Source: Bradyrhizobium sp. (GTDB lineage: Bacteria > Pseudomonadota > Alphaproteobacteria > Rhizobiales > Xanthobacteraceae). From it: a DNA stretch of 64,000 nt. Positions 53,101 to 60,882 of this stretch are shown piece by piece. The translations under genes were made by a program, and so were the position numbers. The notes below the pieces were generated by a model that made no database searches, was not told the DNA's origin, and saw only the letters and a program-made list of their open reading frames with translations. Positions within the stretch are counted from its first letter, which is position 1. Each line of letters opens with the position of its first letter. Location of the stretch: positions 124,001 to 188,000 of the forward strand of contig NZ_JACRMG010000040.1 in the NCBI RefSeq assembly GCF_016219575.1. Reading direction: 5' to 3'.

Positions 53101-54495
53101 TCAGGCCGACTTTCTGATCTTGAAGCTCGCGAGATAATCGTCGGGCTTGGTGGGGTCGAACGTCTTGCCCATCACAGAGAACGATTTGTAGGAGTCCGAG
53201 GGCGGCGTCAACCCCATCTCGGCCATCACCTTCTTGGTGTCGGTGGCCAGATAGACCTGCTCGGCCACCGTCTTGTAGTCGACATCGCCCTTGATCTGGC
53301 CCCAGCGCTTCATCTGGGTGAGCATCCACACCGCAAAGGACTGCCAGGGGAACGGATCGAAATCGACGCGCTTGGGATCGGTCTTCACGCCACCAAGCCC
53401 GTCCGCATAGGTGCCCGTCAAGACCTGCTCCAGCACGGTGACGGGCGCATTGATGTAGTTTGCCGGCGCGATCGCCTCCGCGATCTGCTTGCGGTTCTCC
53501 GCCTTCGCCGCATAGCCGGTGGCATCGACGATGGCGCGGGTCAGCGCCGCAAAACTGTTCGGCGACGTCGTGATGAACTCCCTGCTGGCGGCAAAGCTGC
53601 AGCAGGGATGGCCGTCCCAGATCTCCTTGGAGAGGATGTGCAGGAAGCCGACGCCGTCATAGATCGCGCGCTGGCAGATGTTGTCGGGCGCCAGGAAGCC
53701 GTCGATGTTGTCGGCGCGCAGGTTCGCCACCATTTCCGGTGGCGGCACCGAGCGCAACTGCACGTCGGTATCGGGGTCGAGCCCGTGCTCGGCGAGATAA
53801 TAGCGCAGGAGATAATTGTGCATGGAGTAATCGAAGGGAATGGCGAATTTCATCCCCTTCCAGTCCTTGGGATCGCGCCGGTCCTTGTGCTTCATGGCAA
53901 GCGTGATGCCCTGCCCGTTGATGTTCTCGATCGCCGGCACCGTGAACGGGATCGGCTGCGCGCCGAGCCCGAGCGAGATCGCGATCGGCATCGGCGCCAG
54001 CATGTGGGAAGCGTCGTATTCCTTGTTGATGGTCTTGTCGCGGATCACCGCCCAGCCCGCGGTCTTCACCACTTCGACGTTGAGCCCCTGCTTGGCGTAG
54101 AATCCCAGCGGGGATGCCATGATGATCGGCGTGGCGCAGGTGATCGGGATGAAACCGACCTTGAGATCCCTTTTCTCCGGCGGGCCGCCTTGCGCGAAGG
54201 CTTCGGTGACGGCCTTGATCGGGAAGAATTGCGAGACCGCCGCAAGCGCGGTGGATGCACCGACCGATTTCAGGAAGGCGCGGCGCGCCATGTCCTGCGG
54301 AAACACCGCGCGCATCACCGCGGAGGCAACGACTCCCTCGTAGCGCTTCTCATCGCTCGACGGCGGGGCGACCGGCTCGCAGCGCAATTCGCGCTCCGCA
54401 TGATCATGTTCGGCGGCCGAGCGGTGCTGGCCGCAAACACAGCCGGCCCTGACCAGCTCGCGCTCGGAATCGAAGGGATCGTCGAAGATGGACAT
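53101..54495 (-). CDS. Second NrtA/CynA-type substrate-binding protein
   Basis: This 464-residue protein is paralogous to the one at 49610-50995 over its whole length. It begins MSIFDDPFDSERELVRAG with the same C19-x-C21-x2-H24-x5-H30 pattern (GCVCGQHRSAAEH). Its Tat signal ARRAFLKS lies at 70-77. The mature part is KVGFIPITCATPIIMASPLGFYAKQGL onward. The ATG at 54495 has AGGGG 6 bases upstream; an earlier ATG at 54519 is a poor choice because it disrupts the shared N-terminus. No permease or ATPase lies beside it. It closes the minus-strand operon of OsmC, acyl-CoA dehydrogenase and sulfurtransferase. Confidence 0.9.
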   Translation of the reverse strand: MSIFDDPFDSERELVRAGCVCGQHRSAAEHDHAERELRCEPVAPPSSDEKRYEGVVASAVMRAVFPQDMARRAFLKSVGASTALAAVSQFFPIKAVTEAFAQGGPPEKRDLKVGFIPITCATPIIMASPLGFYAKQGLNVEVVKTAGWAVIRDKTINKEYDASHMLAPMPIAISLGLGAQPIPFTVPAIENINGQGITLAMKHKDRRDPKDWKGMKFAIPFDYSMHNYLLRYYLAEHGLDPDTDVQLRSVPPPEMVANLRADNIDGFLAPDNICQRAIYDGVGFLHILSKEIWDGHPCCSFAASREFITTSPNSFAALTRAIVDATGYAAKAENRKQIAEAIAPANYINAPVTVLEQVLTGTYADGLGGVKTDPKRVDFDPFPWQSFAVWMLTQMKRWGQIKGDVDYKTVAEQVYLATDTKKVMAEMGLTPPSDSYKSFSVMGKTFDPTKPDDYLASFKIRKSA

Positions 54496-54520
54496 GCTGC
54501 GCCCCTTTGTCTTCATCAAG

Positions 54521-54547
54521 GCCCGGCCGCGTCTTGCGCGGCCGGGC
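54521..54547 (-). other. Strong intercistronic hairpin before the second nrtA-like gene
   Basis: GCCCGGCCGCG and CGCGGCCGGGC are exact complements, giving an 11-bp GC-only stem with a 5-nt loop. It lies between the sulfurtransferase stop and the start of the binding-protein gene. No U-run follows it on either strand, so RNA processing or stability control is more likely than termination. Confidence 0.6.
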
Positions 54548-54567
54548 GCTGGTTGTTCATGCAGTTT

Positions 54568-55446
54568 CTATGCCGCCTTGCCGGTAACGCCGGATGCCAT
54601 CGGCAATCCCTGATCGATCGGCAGCGCGGGATCGCGCGACCACTCGTTCCATGAGCCGAAATACATCCGGACGTCCTTCACGCCAGCGTTCTTCAACGCC
54701 AGGAAGGTGTTCGATGCTCGCGCACCCTTGAAGCAGTAGAGATAGACCGGCGTGTTCTGGGAGATGCCGACGGTGGCGCATTCCGCCAGGATTTCGTCCT
54801 TGGACTTGAAGCGCGGCCCCTCGCCGGTAGGCTTCATCATCCGGTACCATTCCAGCCACACGGCACCTGGAATGCGGCCCTTGCGCGGGCAGAAATCCTT
54901 GCCGTAGGGCGAGGAGCTGTCGCCGATCCATTCGTCGACGTCGCGGACGTCGAGGATCGCGATGCCGGGCTTGTCGAGCGCCGCAAGCATTGTCTTGGCG
55001 TCGATAAGGATGTCGCCGGCTTCCGGCACGATCGGGAACGATGCCTTCACCGGGCTCGGCACTTCCTTGGTCGTCGGCAAACCTGCCGCCGCCCAGGCGT
55101 CGTAGCCGCCGTGCAGCACCTTCACCCTGGGATAGCCCAGCATCGTCAGCAGGTAGTAGCCGCGGCAGGACTGGCCGAAGCCGGAATTCATCGACTGTTC
55201 GTAGATGACGGCGGTTTCCTTGCCCGAAAGGCCGGCGGCGCCGAAGGCGTCGGCGAATTTGGTCTTCAGCTCATGAATGCCTTCCGGCGTCGATGTCGCA
55301 AGGTAGGTGAAGATCTCGTGCACGTTCACCGCGCCCGGCAGGTGGCCGGCCGCATAGGCATCCGGATTGCGCGTGTCGATGATCACGCACGGCTCCTTCT
55401 TGATGAATTCGGCGAGTTCGCCGGCAGTAATCAGAACGTCCGTCAT
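54568..55446 (-). CDS. Two-domain sulfurtransferase (rhodanese/3-mercaptopyruvate sulfurtransferase family)
   Basis: The 292-residue protein has a non-catalytic rhodanese domain (CVIIDTRNPDAYAAGHLPGAVNVHEIF) and a catalytic one (GIAILDVRDVDEWIG, GRIPGAVWLEWYRMM). The active-site loop is YCFKGARASN, with the Cys near residue 230. The loop is unlike the CRIGE(R)S of rhodanese or CGSGVTA of mercaptopyruvate sulfurtransferase, so the donor and acceptor are uncertain. If it is a rhodanese it would convert cyanide to thiocyanate, which fits a neighbouring cyanase. Confidence 0.88.
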   Translation of the reverse strand: MTDVLITAGELAEFIKKEPCVIIDTRNPDAYAAGHLPGAVNVHEIFTYLATSTPEGIHELKTKFADAFGAAGLSGKETAVIYEQSMNSGFGQSCRGYYLLTMLGYPRVKVLHGGYDAWAAAGLPTTKEVPSPVKASFPIVPEAGDILIDAKTMLAALDKPGIAILDVRDVDEWIGDSSSPYGKDFCPRKGRIPGAVWLEWYRMMKPTGEGPRFKSKDEILAECATVGISQNTPVYLYCFKGARASNTFLALKNAGVKDVRMYFGSWNEWSRDPALPIDQGLPMASGVTGKAA

Positions 55447-55499
55447 GGCAGGCCTCTCCTGTTGTGGTGGTTGCAGTCAGGTCGAACCGAATCGCGCCA

Positions 55500-56615
55500 T
55501 CAGAACTCCGCCAGCATCTTGCGGAGCTGCTTGGTGGCAGGGGTGACGATGGCGACGAAATAGGCTTCGCGAAGCCGGCGCTGTGCGCGATGGCTCTTCA
55601 GGTAGCCGCGCGCGCCGCAATGGAGCATCGCCGCGTGCGCTGCAGCGACCGCGGCGTCTCCCATTCGCAGGCGCAGCGCGACCACGCGGCGCCAGAAGCT
55701 GTCGTCCGGATTGTAGGGATCGGCTGCGAGCGTCATCCCTTCCTTCTCGAACTCGGCGTACAGCTCACGGAACTGCGCCGGCTGCTGCGGCAGATAGCGG
55801 TTGACGTGGCCGAGCATTGGGTCGACCTCATCCATGATGTTGATGCAGTCCTTGATCAGCCCGAGCGCCATGCCGGCCTGCAGCAGGATGAAGCCGGCGC
55901 GGATCTTCTTGACGAAGGGTCCTGCCTGTTCGGCCAGGATCAATTCATCGGGCACGAAGACGTCGCGGAACTGCACGCCATAGGTGCCGGTGCCGTCCAT
56001 GGCCAGGAACGGCTTGCAGGGCTGCAACGTGATCGCGGCATCGGAGCAGTCGGCGAGAAACATGACGATGCCGCCGGGCTCGTCCTCGCGCTCGAAGATG
56101 GTGCCGAAGAAATGATCGGGACCGAGATTGGACACCCAGGGCAACGCGCCCCTGACGATGTAACCGCCGTCGACCTTGCGCCCCTTCAACTTGAACTTCT
56201 CGATGCCGAAGAACGTCTTCATCGGGTTGGAGAGCCCGGTGCCGCCGAGCACGCGCCCGGAGCAAAAGCCGTCGCCAAACCGCGCGGCGAGCTTCACGTT
56301 GCACGAATTGGCTGCGTACCAGACCAGCGTGCTCTGGCACCATGCCATGAAGGCTGTGGCGCCGCAGACCTCCCCGATCACGGCCATCGACTGGATGGCA
56401 CCGCGCAGGTCGGCGGGCCCTTCCTGCGGGACGTGGCTGCCCCAGGCGCCGACCTTGCCGAAGCTGCGCAGCACTTCGGCCGGATAGACCGTCCCCTCGT
56501 CGATGGCGGAGGCCAGCGGCGAGAGTTCCTGACGCGCAATGCGCGCCACCTCGTCGACAATGGAAGGTGCGGGCCGGTCGAGCGTTTCGACCCGCGATAA
56601 AGCCAGTGAACCCAT
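55500..56615 (-). CDS. Acyl-CoA dehydrogenase-like flavoprotein
   Basis: This 371-residue protein has the acyl-CoA dehydrogenase fold: helical N-terminus (VARIARQELSPLASAIDEG), middle beta-domain (GGTGLSNPMKTFFGIEKF, GYIVRGALPWVSNLGPDHFF) and C-terminal helical bundle. The usual catalytic Glu motif is not obvious, as in the DszC/SfnB-like monooxygenase branch used on sulfur compounds. It starts at 56615 after GGGAGG. It lies 26 bp after the OsmC gene, 53 bp before the sulfurtransferase gene. The branch and substrate are inference. Confidence 0.83.
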   Translation of the reverse strand: MGSLALSRVETLDRPAPSIVDEVARIARQELSPLASAIDEGTVYPAEVLRSFGKVGAWGSHVPQEGPADLRGAIQSMAVIGEVCGATAFMAWCQSTLVWYAANSCNVKLAARFGDGFCSGRVLGGTGLSNPMKTFFGIEKFKLKGRKVDGGYIVRGALPWVSNLGPDHFFGTIFEREDEPGGIVMFLADCSDAAITLQPCKPFLAMDGTGTYGVQFRDVFVPDELILAEQAGPFVKKIRAGFILLQAGMALGLIKDCINIMDEVDPMLGHVNRYLPQQPAQFRELYAEFEKEGMTLAADPYNPDDSFWRRVVALRLRMGDAAVAAAHAAMLHCGARGYLKSHRAQRRLREAYFVAIVTPATKQLRKMLAEF

Positions 56616-56641
56616 GATCGCCTCCCGCACCTTTGCGTTGC

Positions 56642-57184
56642 CTAGATTCCGACTTCGAGATTGACGGGGCGGGTAAAGGTGTTGGCGACCGGCGACCACT
56701 TCTTCACATGCGCGACCAGTGCGCTGATCTCGTCCTGCGAGATGCCCTCGCATTCCATGTCGACCTTGATGCGCACGTCAGTGAAACCGACCGGCTTCTC
56801 GCTGACGTCGCCGGTGCCCCATACCGCCGTGATGTTGAGGTCGCCCTCGAGTTCGAGCTCGAGCTTGTTGACGATCCAGCCGCGGTGCACGGCGTTGGCG
56901 TGGAGGCCGACGGCAAGGCAGGACCCGAGCGCGGCAAGCGAGGCTTCCGACGGATTCGGAGCAGTGTCGTCGCCGAGGAGCCCCGGCGGTTCGTCGACGA
57001 TGTAGGGCGCGAGATTGCGGATGTAGTTGGCGTGGCGGAATTTGCCCTCGGCGACCGTCTTGCACTTCAAGGTCTTGATCACCTTGGGGTTGGCCTTGCC
57101 GTTGGCGATGAGCTGCTCCAGCCCGCCCTTGTCGATGGGCGCGAGGCAGCCTGTCAGCACTGTTTTTTGAGCGACCGCAGTCAT
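56642..57184 (-). CDS. OsmC-family protein
   Basis: The 180-residue product has an OsmC/Ohr fold with the family's second Cys in LGSCLAVGLHANA and another Cys in LKCKTVAEGKF. OsmC proteins reduce organic hydroperoxides, but this longer form belongs to a less studied group. GGGAGAG precedes the ATG. It is the first gene of the minus-strand operon running to the second nrtA-like gene, and is divergent from a TetR regulator. A sigma-54-like promoter lies upstream. Confidence 0.87.
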   Translation of the reverse strand: MTAVAQKTVLTGCLAPIDKGGLEQLIANGKANPKVIKTLKCKTVAEGKFRHANYIRNLAPYIVDEPPGLLGDDTAPNPSEASLAALGSCLAVGLHANAVHRGWIVNKLELELEGDLNITAVWGTGDVSEKPVGFTDVRIKVDMECEGISQDEISALVAHVKKWSPVANTFTRPVNLEVGI

Positions 57185-57207
57185 CAGTTTCTCTCCCGGG
57201 AGTTAGG

Positions 57208-57221
57208 ATACCGAACGGTCT
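57208..57221. promoter_or_regulatory. TetR-type operator overlapping a transcription start
   Basis: ATACCGAACGGTCT has the ACCG-N2-CGGT core recurrent in TetR-family boxes of the form AGACCG-N2-CGGTCT. It lies across the expected start (about 57218) of the sigma-54-like promoter below, so the divergent TetR protein could block it. Confidence 0.45.
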
Positions 57222-57227
57222 GTTTCC

Positions 57228-57243
57228 TGCATAAGTCGTGCCA
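57228..57243 (-). promoter_or_regulatory. Sigma-54-like promoter of the osmC operon
   Basis: On the minus strand the sequence reads TGGCAC-GACTT-ATGCA, an exact -24 element and a -12 element with GC kept and one mismatch to TTGCA. Transcription would start near 57218, 34 bases before the OsmC ATG. The activator gene lies 4 kb away. Its ACGA/TCGT boxes are not clearly repeated here; only an ACGA-N11-TCGT pair is seen at about 57265-57285. Confidence 0.6.
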
Positions 57244-57417
57244 GAAACGCTGGAAATCAAAAGACGAGGCGTTGCAGGTCGTTACGCTGCCCTGCCCGCA
57301 GATTGATCAGCGCGTGCCTGCTCATGGGCGATGCAGATGCTGCCGCCGCAGCGATTGTTTTGGGCAGATGCAAGATGCGGCTTGATGATTTTGCCGCGTT
57401 CCGATTTACTGAAGCGC

Positions 57418-58074
57418 ATGGGCAAATCAGCTTCGAGGAAGAAAGGCGCCGCGGCGTTCGCACCTGCCGATGACGAATCCGCGCGCGGACGTTTGCTGAA
57501 CGCGGCGACGCGGCTGTTCTGCAAGGACGGCATCAACGCCACCGGCATCGACGCCATCATCGACGAAGCCGGCACGGCGAAGACCACGCTTTACAAACTG
57601 TTCGGCTCGAAGACCAACCTCGTTCATGCCGTGCTGGAGAGCGAAGGCAAGCAGTGGCGCGAATGGTTCATCGGCGCCATTGAATCCGGCGGCGGCGACG
57701 CGCAGACCAAGCTGATGCGCATCTTCCCCGCTCTCAAGACCTGGTTCGCCGAGGATCGCTTCTACGGTTGTCCCTTCATCAATGCGGTGGCCGAGCACGA
57801 CAAGGACCAGAAGCAGTTCCGCAACATCGCGCTGCGCCACAAGAAGGTCGTGCTCGCGCATATCGAGAGGCTTGCGGCCGAAATGGGCGCAGCCGAGCCG
57901 GCATTGTTCGCGCATCAGCTCGCCCTGCTGATCGACGGCGCGATCGTCGCCGCCATGGTGTCGCGCGATCCCGGCGTTGCCGATACGGCGGCACTCGCGG
58001 CAGGCTCGCTGTTCGAGCCGGCGAAGACGAAGCGGCCGAAGCGCGCGGGCGCTGCTGAACTCGCGGCGGTCTAG
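57418..58074 (+). CDS. TetR-family regulator divergent from the osmC operon
   Basis: This 218-residue protein has a Lys/Ala-rich start (MGKSASRKKGAAAF), then a TetR HTH (GRLLNAATRLFCKDGINATGIDAIIDEAGTAKTTLYKLFGSKTNLV). In the ligand domain the motif YGCPFINAVAEH is common to a TetR subgroup. The operator at 57208-57221 in the shared upstream region fits control of the OsmC gene and of itself. It ends in a CTAG that is also the stop of the convergent trmJ gene. Confidence 0.9.
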   Translation: MGKSASRKKGAAAFAPADDESARGRLLNAATRLFCKDGINATGIDAIIDEAGTAKTTLYKLFGSKTNLVHAVLESEGKQWREWFIGAIESGGGDAQTKLMRIFPALKTWFAEDRFYGCPFINAVAEHDKDQKQFRNIALRHKKVVLAHIERLAAEMGAAEPALFAHQLALLIDGAIVAAMVSRDPGVADTAALAAGSLFEPAKTKRPKRAGAAELAAV

Positions 58075-59273
58075 TCTCCGCCAGTCAGGCTCTTCTGCAA
58101 CAGGTCGAGCTGGGTCTCAAGATCGCGCTCGATGTCGGCCGTCCTGATGCTGACCACCCTGTAGTCCCGGCTCTCCAGCCAGGTCTTTCGCGCCGCGCGA
58201 TCGGCGACGATCGCCTCCGACTCCTCCGGATTGACCAGCTCGATGGCGAGGCGATGCACGAAGGAGACGAAATCGGGGATCTGGCGGCCCACCGGAGTCT
58301 GCCGCTTGAACTGGCCGGCAAAGCGGCGGTCGCGCGTCAGCGCCTGCCACAGGATGCGCTCGGCGTCGGTCGGATTTCGCCGCAGCAGCCGGGCCAGCCC
58401 CTTCAGGGTGCTGCCGGAGTCGGAAACCACGCCGCCCTGCTGGCCCTGCTCGGCCAGCAATGCACGCAGCCGGGTTGCCTGCTGCCCGTCCAGCACCCCG
58501 CCCTTGGCCGGCCCCTTGCGTCCCTCGGCGATCGCCATCACCACCCCGTGCAGGGTGTGCATGTCCTGCTTGGTCGGCTCCATCCGGGTGAAGATGTTGC
58601 GCAGGTTCACCAGCATGGTGTCGCGTTTCTCGCGCGGGCGGAGGAATTCGACCTTGTCGAGCTCACGCACCAGGTTTTCGAAGAAGGCGTCGATCTGGTG
58701 GTGGGAGGCCCGCTCCGAACGTTCCGGCATGGCGAATGGCAGCGCACCCGCGGTTGCCAGCTTGAACCACTCGTAGCCCATCAGCAGCACGGCCTGGGCA
58801 AGGTTGAGCGAGGCGAAGCCGGGATTGACCGGGAAGGTCACGATCCGGTTGGCGAGCGCCACTTCCTCATTGGTCAGGCCTGCGCGTTCGCGGCCGAACA
58901 GGATACCCGCGCCGCCCCCGGCAGCGATATGGCCGACCATCTCGCGGGCGGCGGCTTCCGGTGCCATCACGGGCTTGGCCTGGTCGTGGGCGCGCGCGGT
59001 GGTGGCAAACACGAGGTCGAGATCGGCGACCGCGGCCTGCGCGGTGTCGAACAGCTCCGCCTTCTCCAGGATGTGGTCGGCCCCGGCGGCCGCGCGCTGG
59101 GCGGCGATGTTCGGCCAGCCGTCGCGCGGATTGACCAGGCGCAGCCTGCCCAGCGCGAAATTACCCATGGCGCGCGCGGCCATGCCGATATTCTCGCCGA
59201 GCTGTGGCTCGACCAGGATGACGACGGGACCCGCGAGCTCGGGAGCTGATTTTGTCCTGTCCGTTCCGGACAT
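58071..59273 (-). CDS. trmJ: TrmJ-family tRNA (cytidine/uridine-2'-O) methyltransferase fused to a DUF559 nuclease-like domain
   Basis: In this 400-residue protein, residues 1-255 are a SPOUT methyltransferase: VVILVEPQLGENIGMAARAM, then the SAM knot GAGILFGRERAGLTNEE and FPVNPGFASLNLAQAVLLMGYE. TrmJ methylates position 32 of certain tRNAs. After a linker, residues about 296-392 match DUF559 (Vsr-like): LRRNPTDAERILWQAL, FKRQTPVGRQIPDFV, AIELVNPEESEAIV, RDYRVVSIRTADIERD. The Asp and the Glu of the PD-(D/E)xK-like core (DF and IEL) are kept, but the usual D-G-x-x-H after IEL is replaced. The ATG at 59273 is preferred to a GTG one codon earlier. Confidence 0.9.
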   Translation of the reverse strand: MSGTDRTKSAPELAGPVVILVEPQLGENIGMAARAMGNFALGRLRLVNPRDGWPNIAAQRAAAGADHILEKAELFDTAQAAVADLDLVFATTARAHDQAKPVMAPEAAAREMVGHIAAGGGAGILFGRERAGLTNEEVALANRIVTFPVNPGFASLNLAQAVLLMGYEWFKLATAGALPFAMPERSERASHHQIDAFFENLVRELDKVEFLRPREKRDTMLVNLRNIFTRMEPTKQDMHTLHGVVMAIAEGRKGPAKGGVLDGQQATRLRALLAEQGQQGGVVSDSGSTLKGLARLLRRNPTDAERILWQALTRDRRFAGQFKRQTPVGRQIPDFVSFVHRLAIELVNPEESEAIVADRAARKTWLESRDYRVVSIRTADIERDLETQLDLLQKSLTGGD

Positions 59274-59614
59274 CACTTCACTTTCTGATTCAACTTGCGA
59301 AGATTCTGAATCAGGGTCTCAACGGCCCTGCCCATCCTCTTTCGCCCTCGTTTGCCTGTCCGGCCGAAATTCTCAAGTGGAATAATCACGTTAGCGGCGG
59401 CTTTGGAAGTTGGGCCGGAAGCCCTTTTTGCGGCCCGGACGCGCCTCCCGGAGCCCTGCGGACCCGCGGTCCGTCCGGCGGCATTCTCAGCCAAAGGATG
59501 AGCTTAAAGTGCATATCCGCATCGCTTCCGCCCGGGGACGGGCAGTGCTATAGCCCGACGCATAATCCCGCCAACCCGCCTAAAACGCGCTGTTCCCTAG
59601 AGGCTTCTTTCGAC
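59274..59614. other. Divergent intergenic region between trmJ and icd
   Basis: About 340 bp without a credible gene. Next to trmJ is an inverted repeat CTGATTCA (59285-59292) / TGAATCAG (59307-59314). The rest is GC-rich with no promoter pair I would call. Confidence 0.5.
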
Positions 59615-60826
59615 ATGGCAAAAATCAAGGTGTCCAACCCCGTCGTCGAACTCGATGGCGACGAGATGACCCGGATCATCTGGCAGTACATCAAGGACAA
59701 GCTGATCCACCCCTTCCTTGACGTCGAACTGCTCTATTTCGACCTCGGGATGGAATACCGCGACAAGACCAACGACCAGGTCACCATCGACGCCGCCAAC
59801 GCCATCAAGAAGGTCGGCGTCGGCGTCAAATGCGCCACCATCACCCCCGACGAGGCCCGGGTGAAGGAATTCGGCCTGAAGGAGATGTGGAAGTCGCCGA
59901 ACGGCACCATCCGCAACATCCTCGGCGGCTGCATCTTCCGCGAGCCGATCATCTGCAAGAACGTGCCGCGCCTCGTCCCCGGCTGGACCAAGCCGATCAT
60001 CATCGGCCGCCACGCCTATGGCGACCAGTATCGCGCTACCGACATCAAATTCCCCGGCAAGGGCACGCTGTCGATGAAATTCGTCGGCGAGGACGGCACC
60101 GTGATCGAGCGCGAGGTGTTCAAGACACCCGGCGCCGGCGTGGCGATGGAGATGTACAACCTCGACGACTCCATCATCGACTTTGCCCGCGCCTCCCTCA
60201 ACTTTGGCCTGATGCGCGGCTACCCGGTCTATCTCTCGACCAAGAACACGATTCTGAAGGTCTATGACGGCCGCTTCAAGGACATCTTCGAGGACATCTT
60301 CGAGCGCGAGTTCAAGAAGCAGTTCGACGCCAAGGGCCTCACCTACGAGCACCGCCTGATCGACGACATGGTGGCCTCGGCGCTGAAATGGTCCGGCGGC
60401 TATGTCTGGGCCTGCAAGAACTACGACGGCGACGTGCAGTCCGACACGGTGGCGCAAGGCTATGGCTCGCTCGGCCTGATGACCTCGGTGCTGCTCACCC
60501 CCGATGGCAAGACGGTTGAATCTGAAGCCGCCCACGGCACGGTGACCCGCCACTACCGCGAGCACCAGAAGGGCAAGGAGACCTCGACCAACTCGATCGC
60601 CTCGATCTTCGCCTGGACGCGCGGCCTCGCCCACCGCGCCAAGCTCGACAACAACGCGGAGCTGGCGAAGTTCGCCAACACGCTGGAGAAGGTCTGCGTC
60701 GACACCGTCGAGGCCGGCTACATGACCAAGGATCTCGCGCTGCTGGTCGGCGCCGACCAGCGCTGGCTGTCGACCACCGGCTTCCTCGACAAGGTCTCGG
60801 ACAATCTCGCGAAGGCGATGGCCTGA
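59615..60826 (+). CDS. icd: Isocitrate dehydrogenase, NADP-dependent
   Basis: This 403-residue enzyme is of the eukaryotic-like homodimeric type found in alphaproteobacteria: MAKIKVSNPVVELDGDEMTR, the substrate loop SPNGTIRNILGGCIFREPI, the signature YDGDVQSDTVAQGYGSLGLM and ESEAAHGTVTRHYREHQ with the NADP-binding residues. It oxidises isocitrate to 2-oxoglutarate in the citric acid cycle. The frame runs upstream of the ATG, but the N-terminus MAKIKVSNP is standard. Confidence 0.97.
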   Translation: MAKIKVSNPVVELDGDEMTRIIWQYIKDKLIHPFLDVELLYFDLGMEYRDKTNDQVTIDAANAIKKVGVGVKCATITPDEARVKEFGLKEMWKSPNGTIRNILGGCIFREPIICKNVPRLVPGWTKPIIIGRHAYGDQYRATDIKFPGKGTLSMKFVGEDGTVIEREVFKTPGAGVAMEMYNLDDSIIDFARASLNFGLMRGYPVYLSTKNTILKVYDGRFKDIFEDIFEREFKKQFDAKGLTYEHRLIDDMVASALKWSGGYVWACKNYDGDVQSDTVAQGYGSLGLMTSVLLTPDGKTVESEAAHGTVTRHYREHQKGKETSTNSIASIFAWTRGLAHRAKLDNNAELAKFANTLEKVCVDTVEAGYMTKDLALLVGADQRWLSTTGFLDKVSDNLAKAMA

Positions 60827-60851
60827 GATTTCGCCCGATCCGGCAATGACG

Positions 60852-60875
60852 AAAGGCGGCCTTTGGGCCGCCTTT
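60852..60875 (+). terminator. Rho-independent terminator of icd
   Basis: AAAGGCGGCC and GGCCGCCTTT pair around a TTTG loop and run into TTTTT. It lies 26 bp after the icd stop and just before the stop of the convergent channel gene, so it may serve both directions. Confidence 0.92.
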
Positions 60876-60882
60876 TTCGCAT

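Noticed and set aside
53059..54654. 531-codon plus-strand frame over the second nrtA-like gene
   Set aside because: It is antisense to a gene with clear paralogy and a Tat signal.
57208..57285. ACGA/TCGT activator boxes upstream of the osmC operon
   Set aside because: Only an ACGA-N11-TCGT pair is present, which does not match the N4 spacing seen at 51102-51151, so no enhancer site is called.
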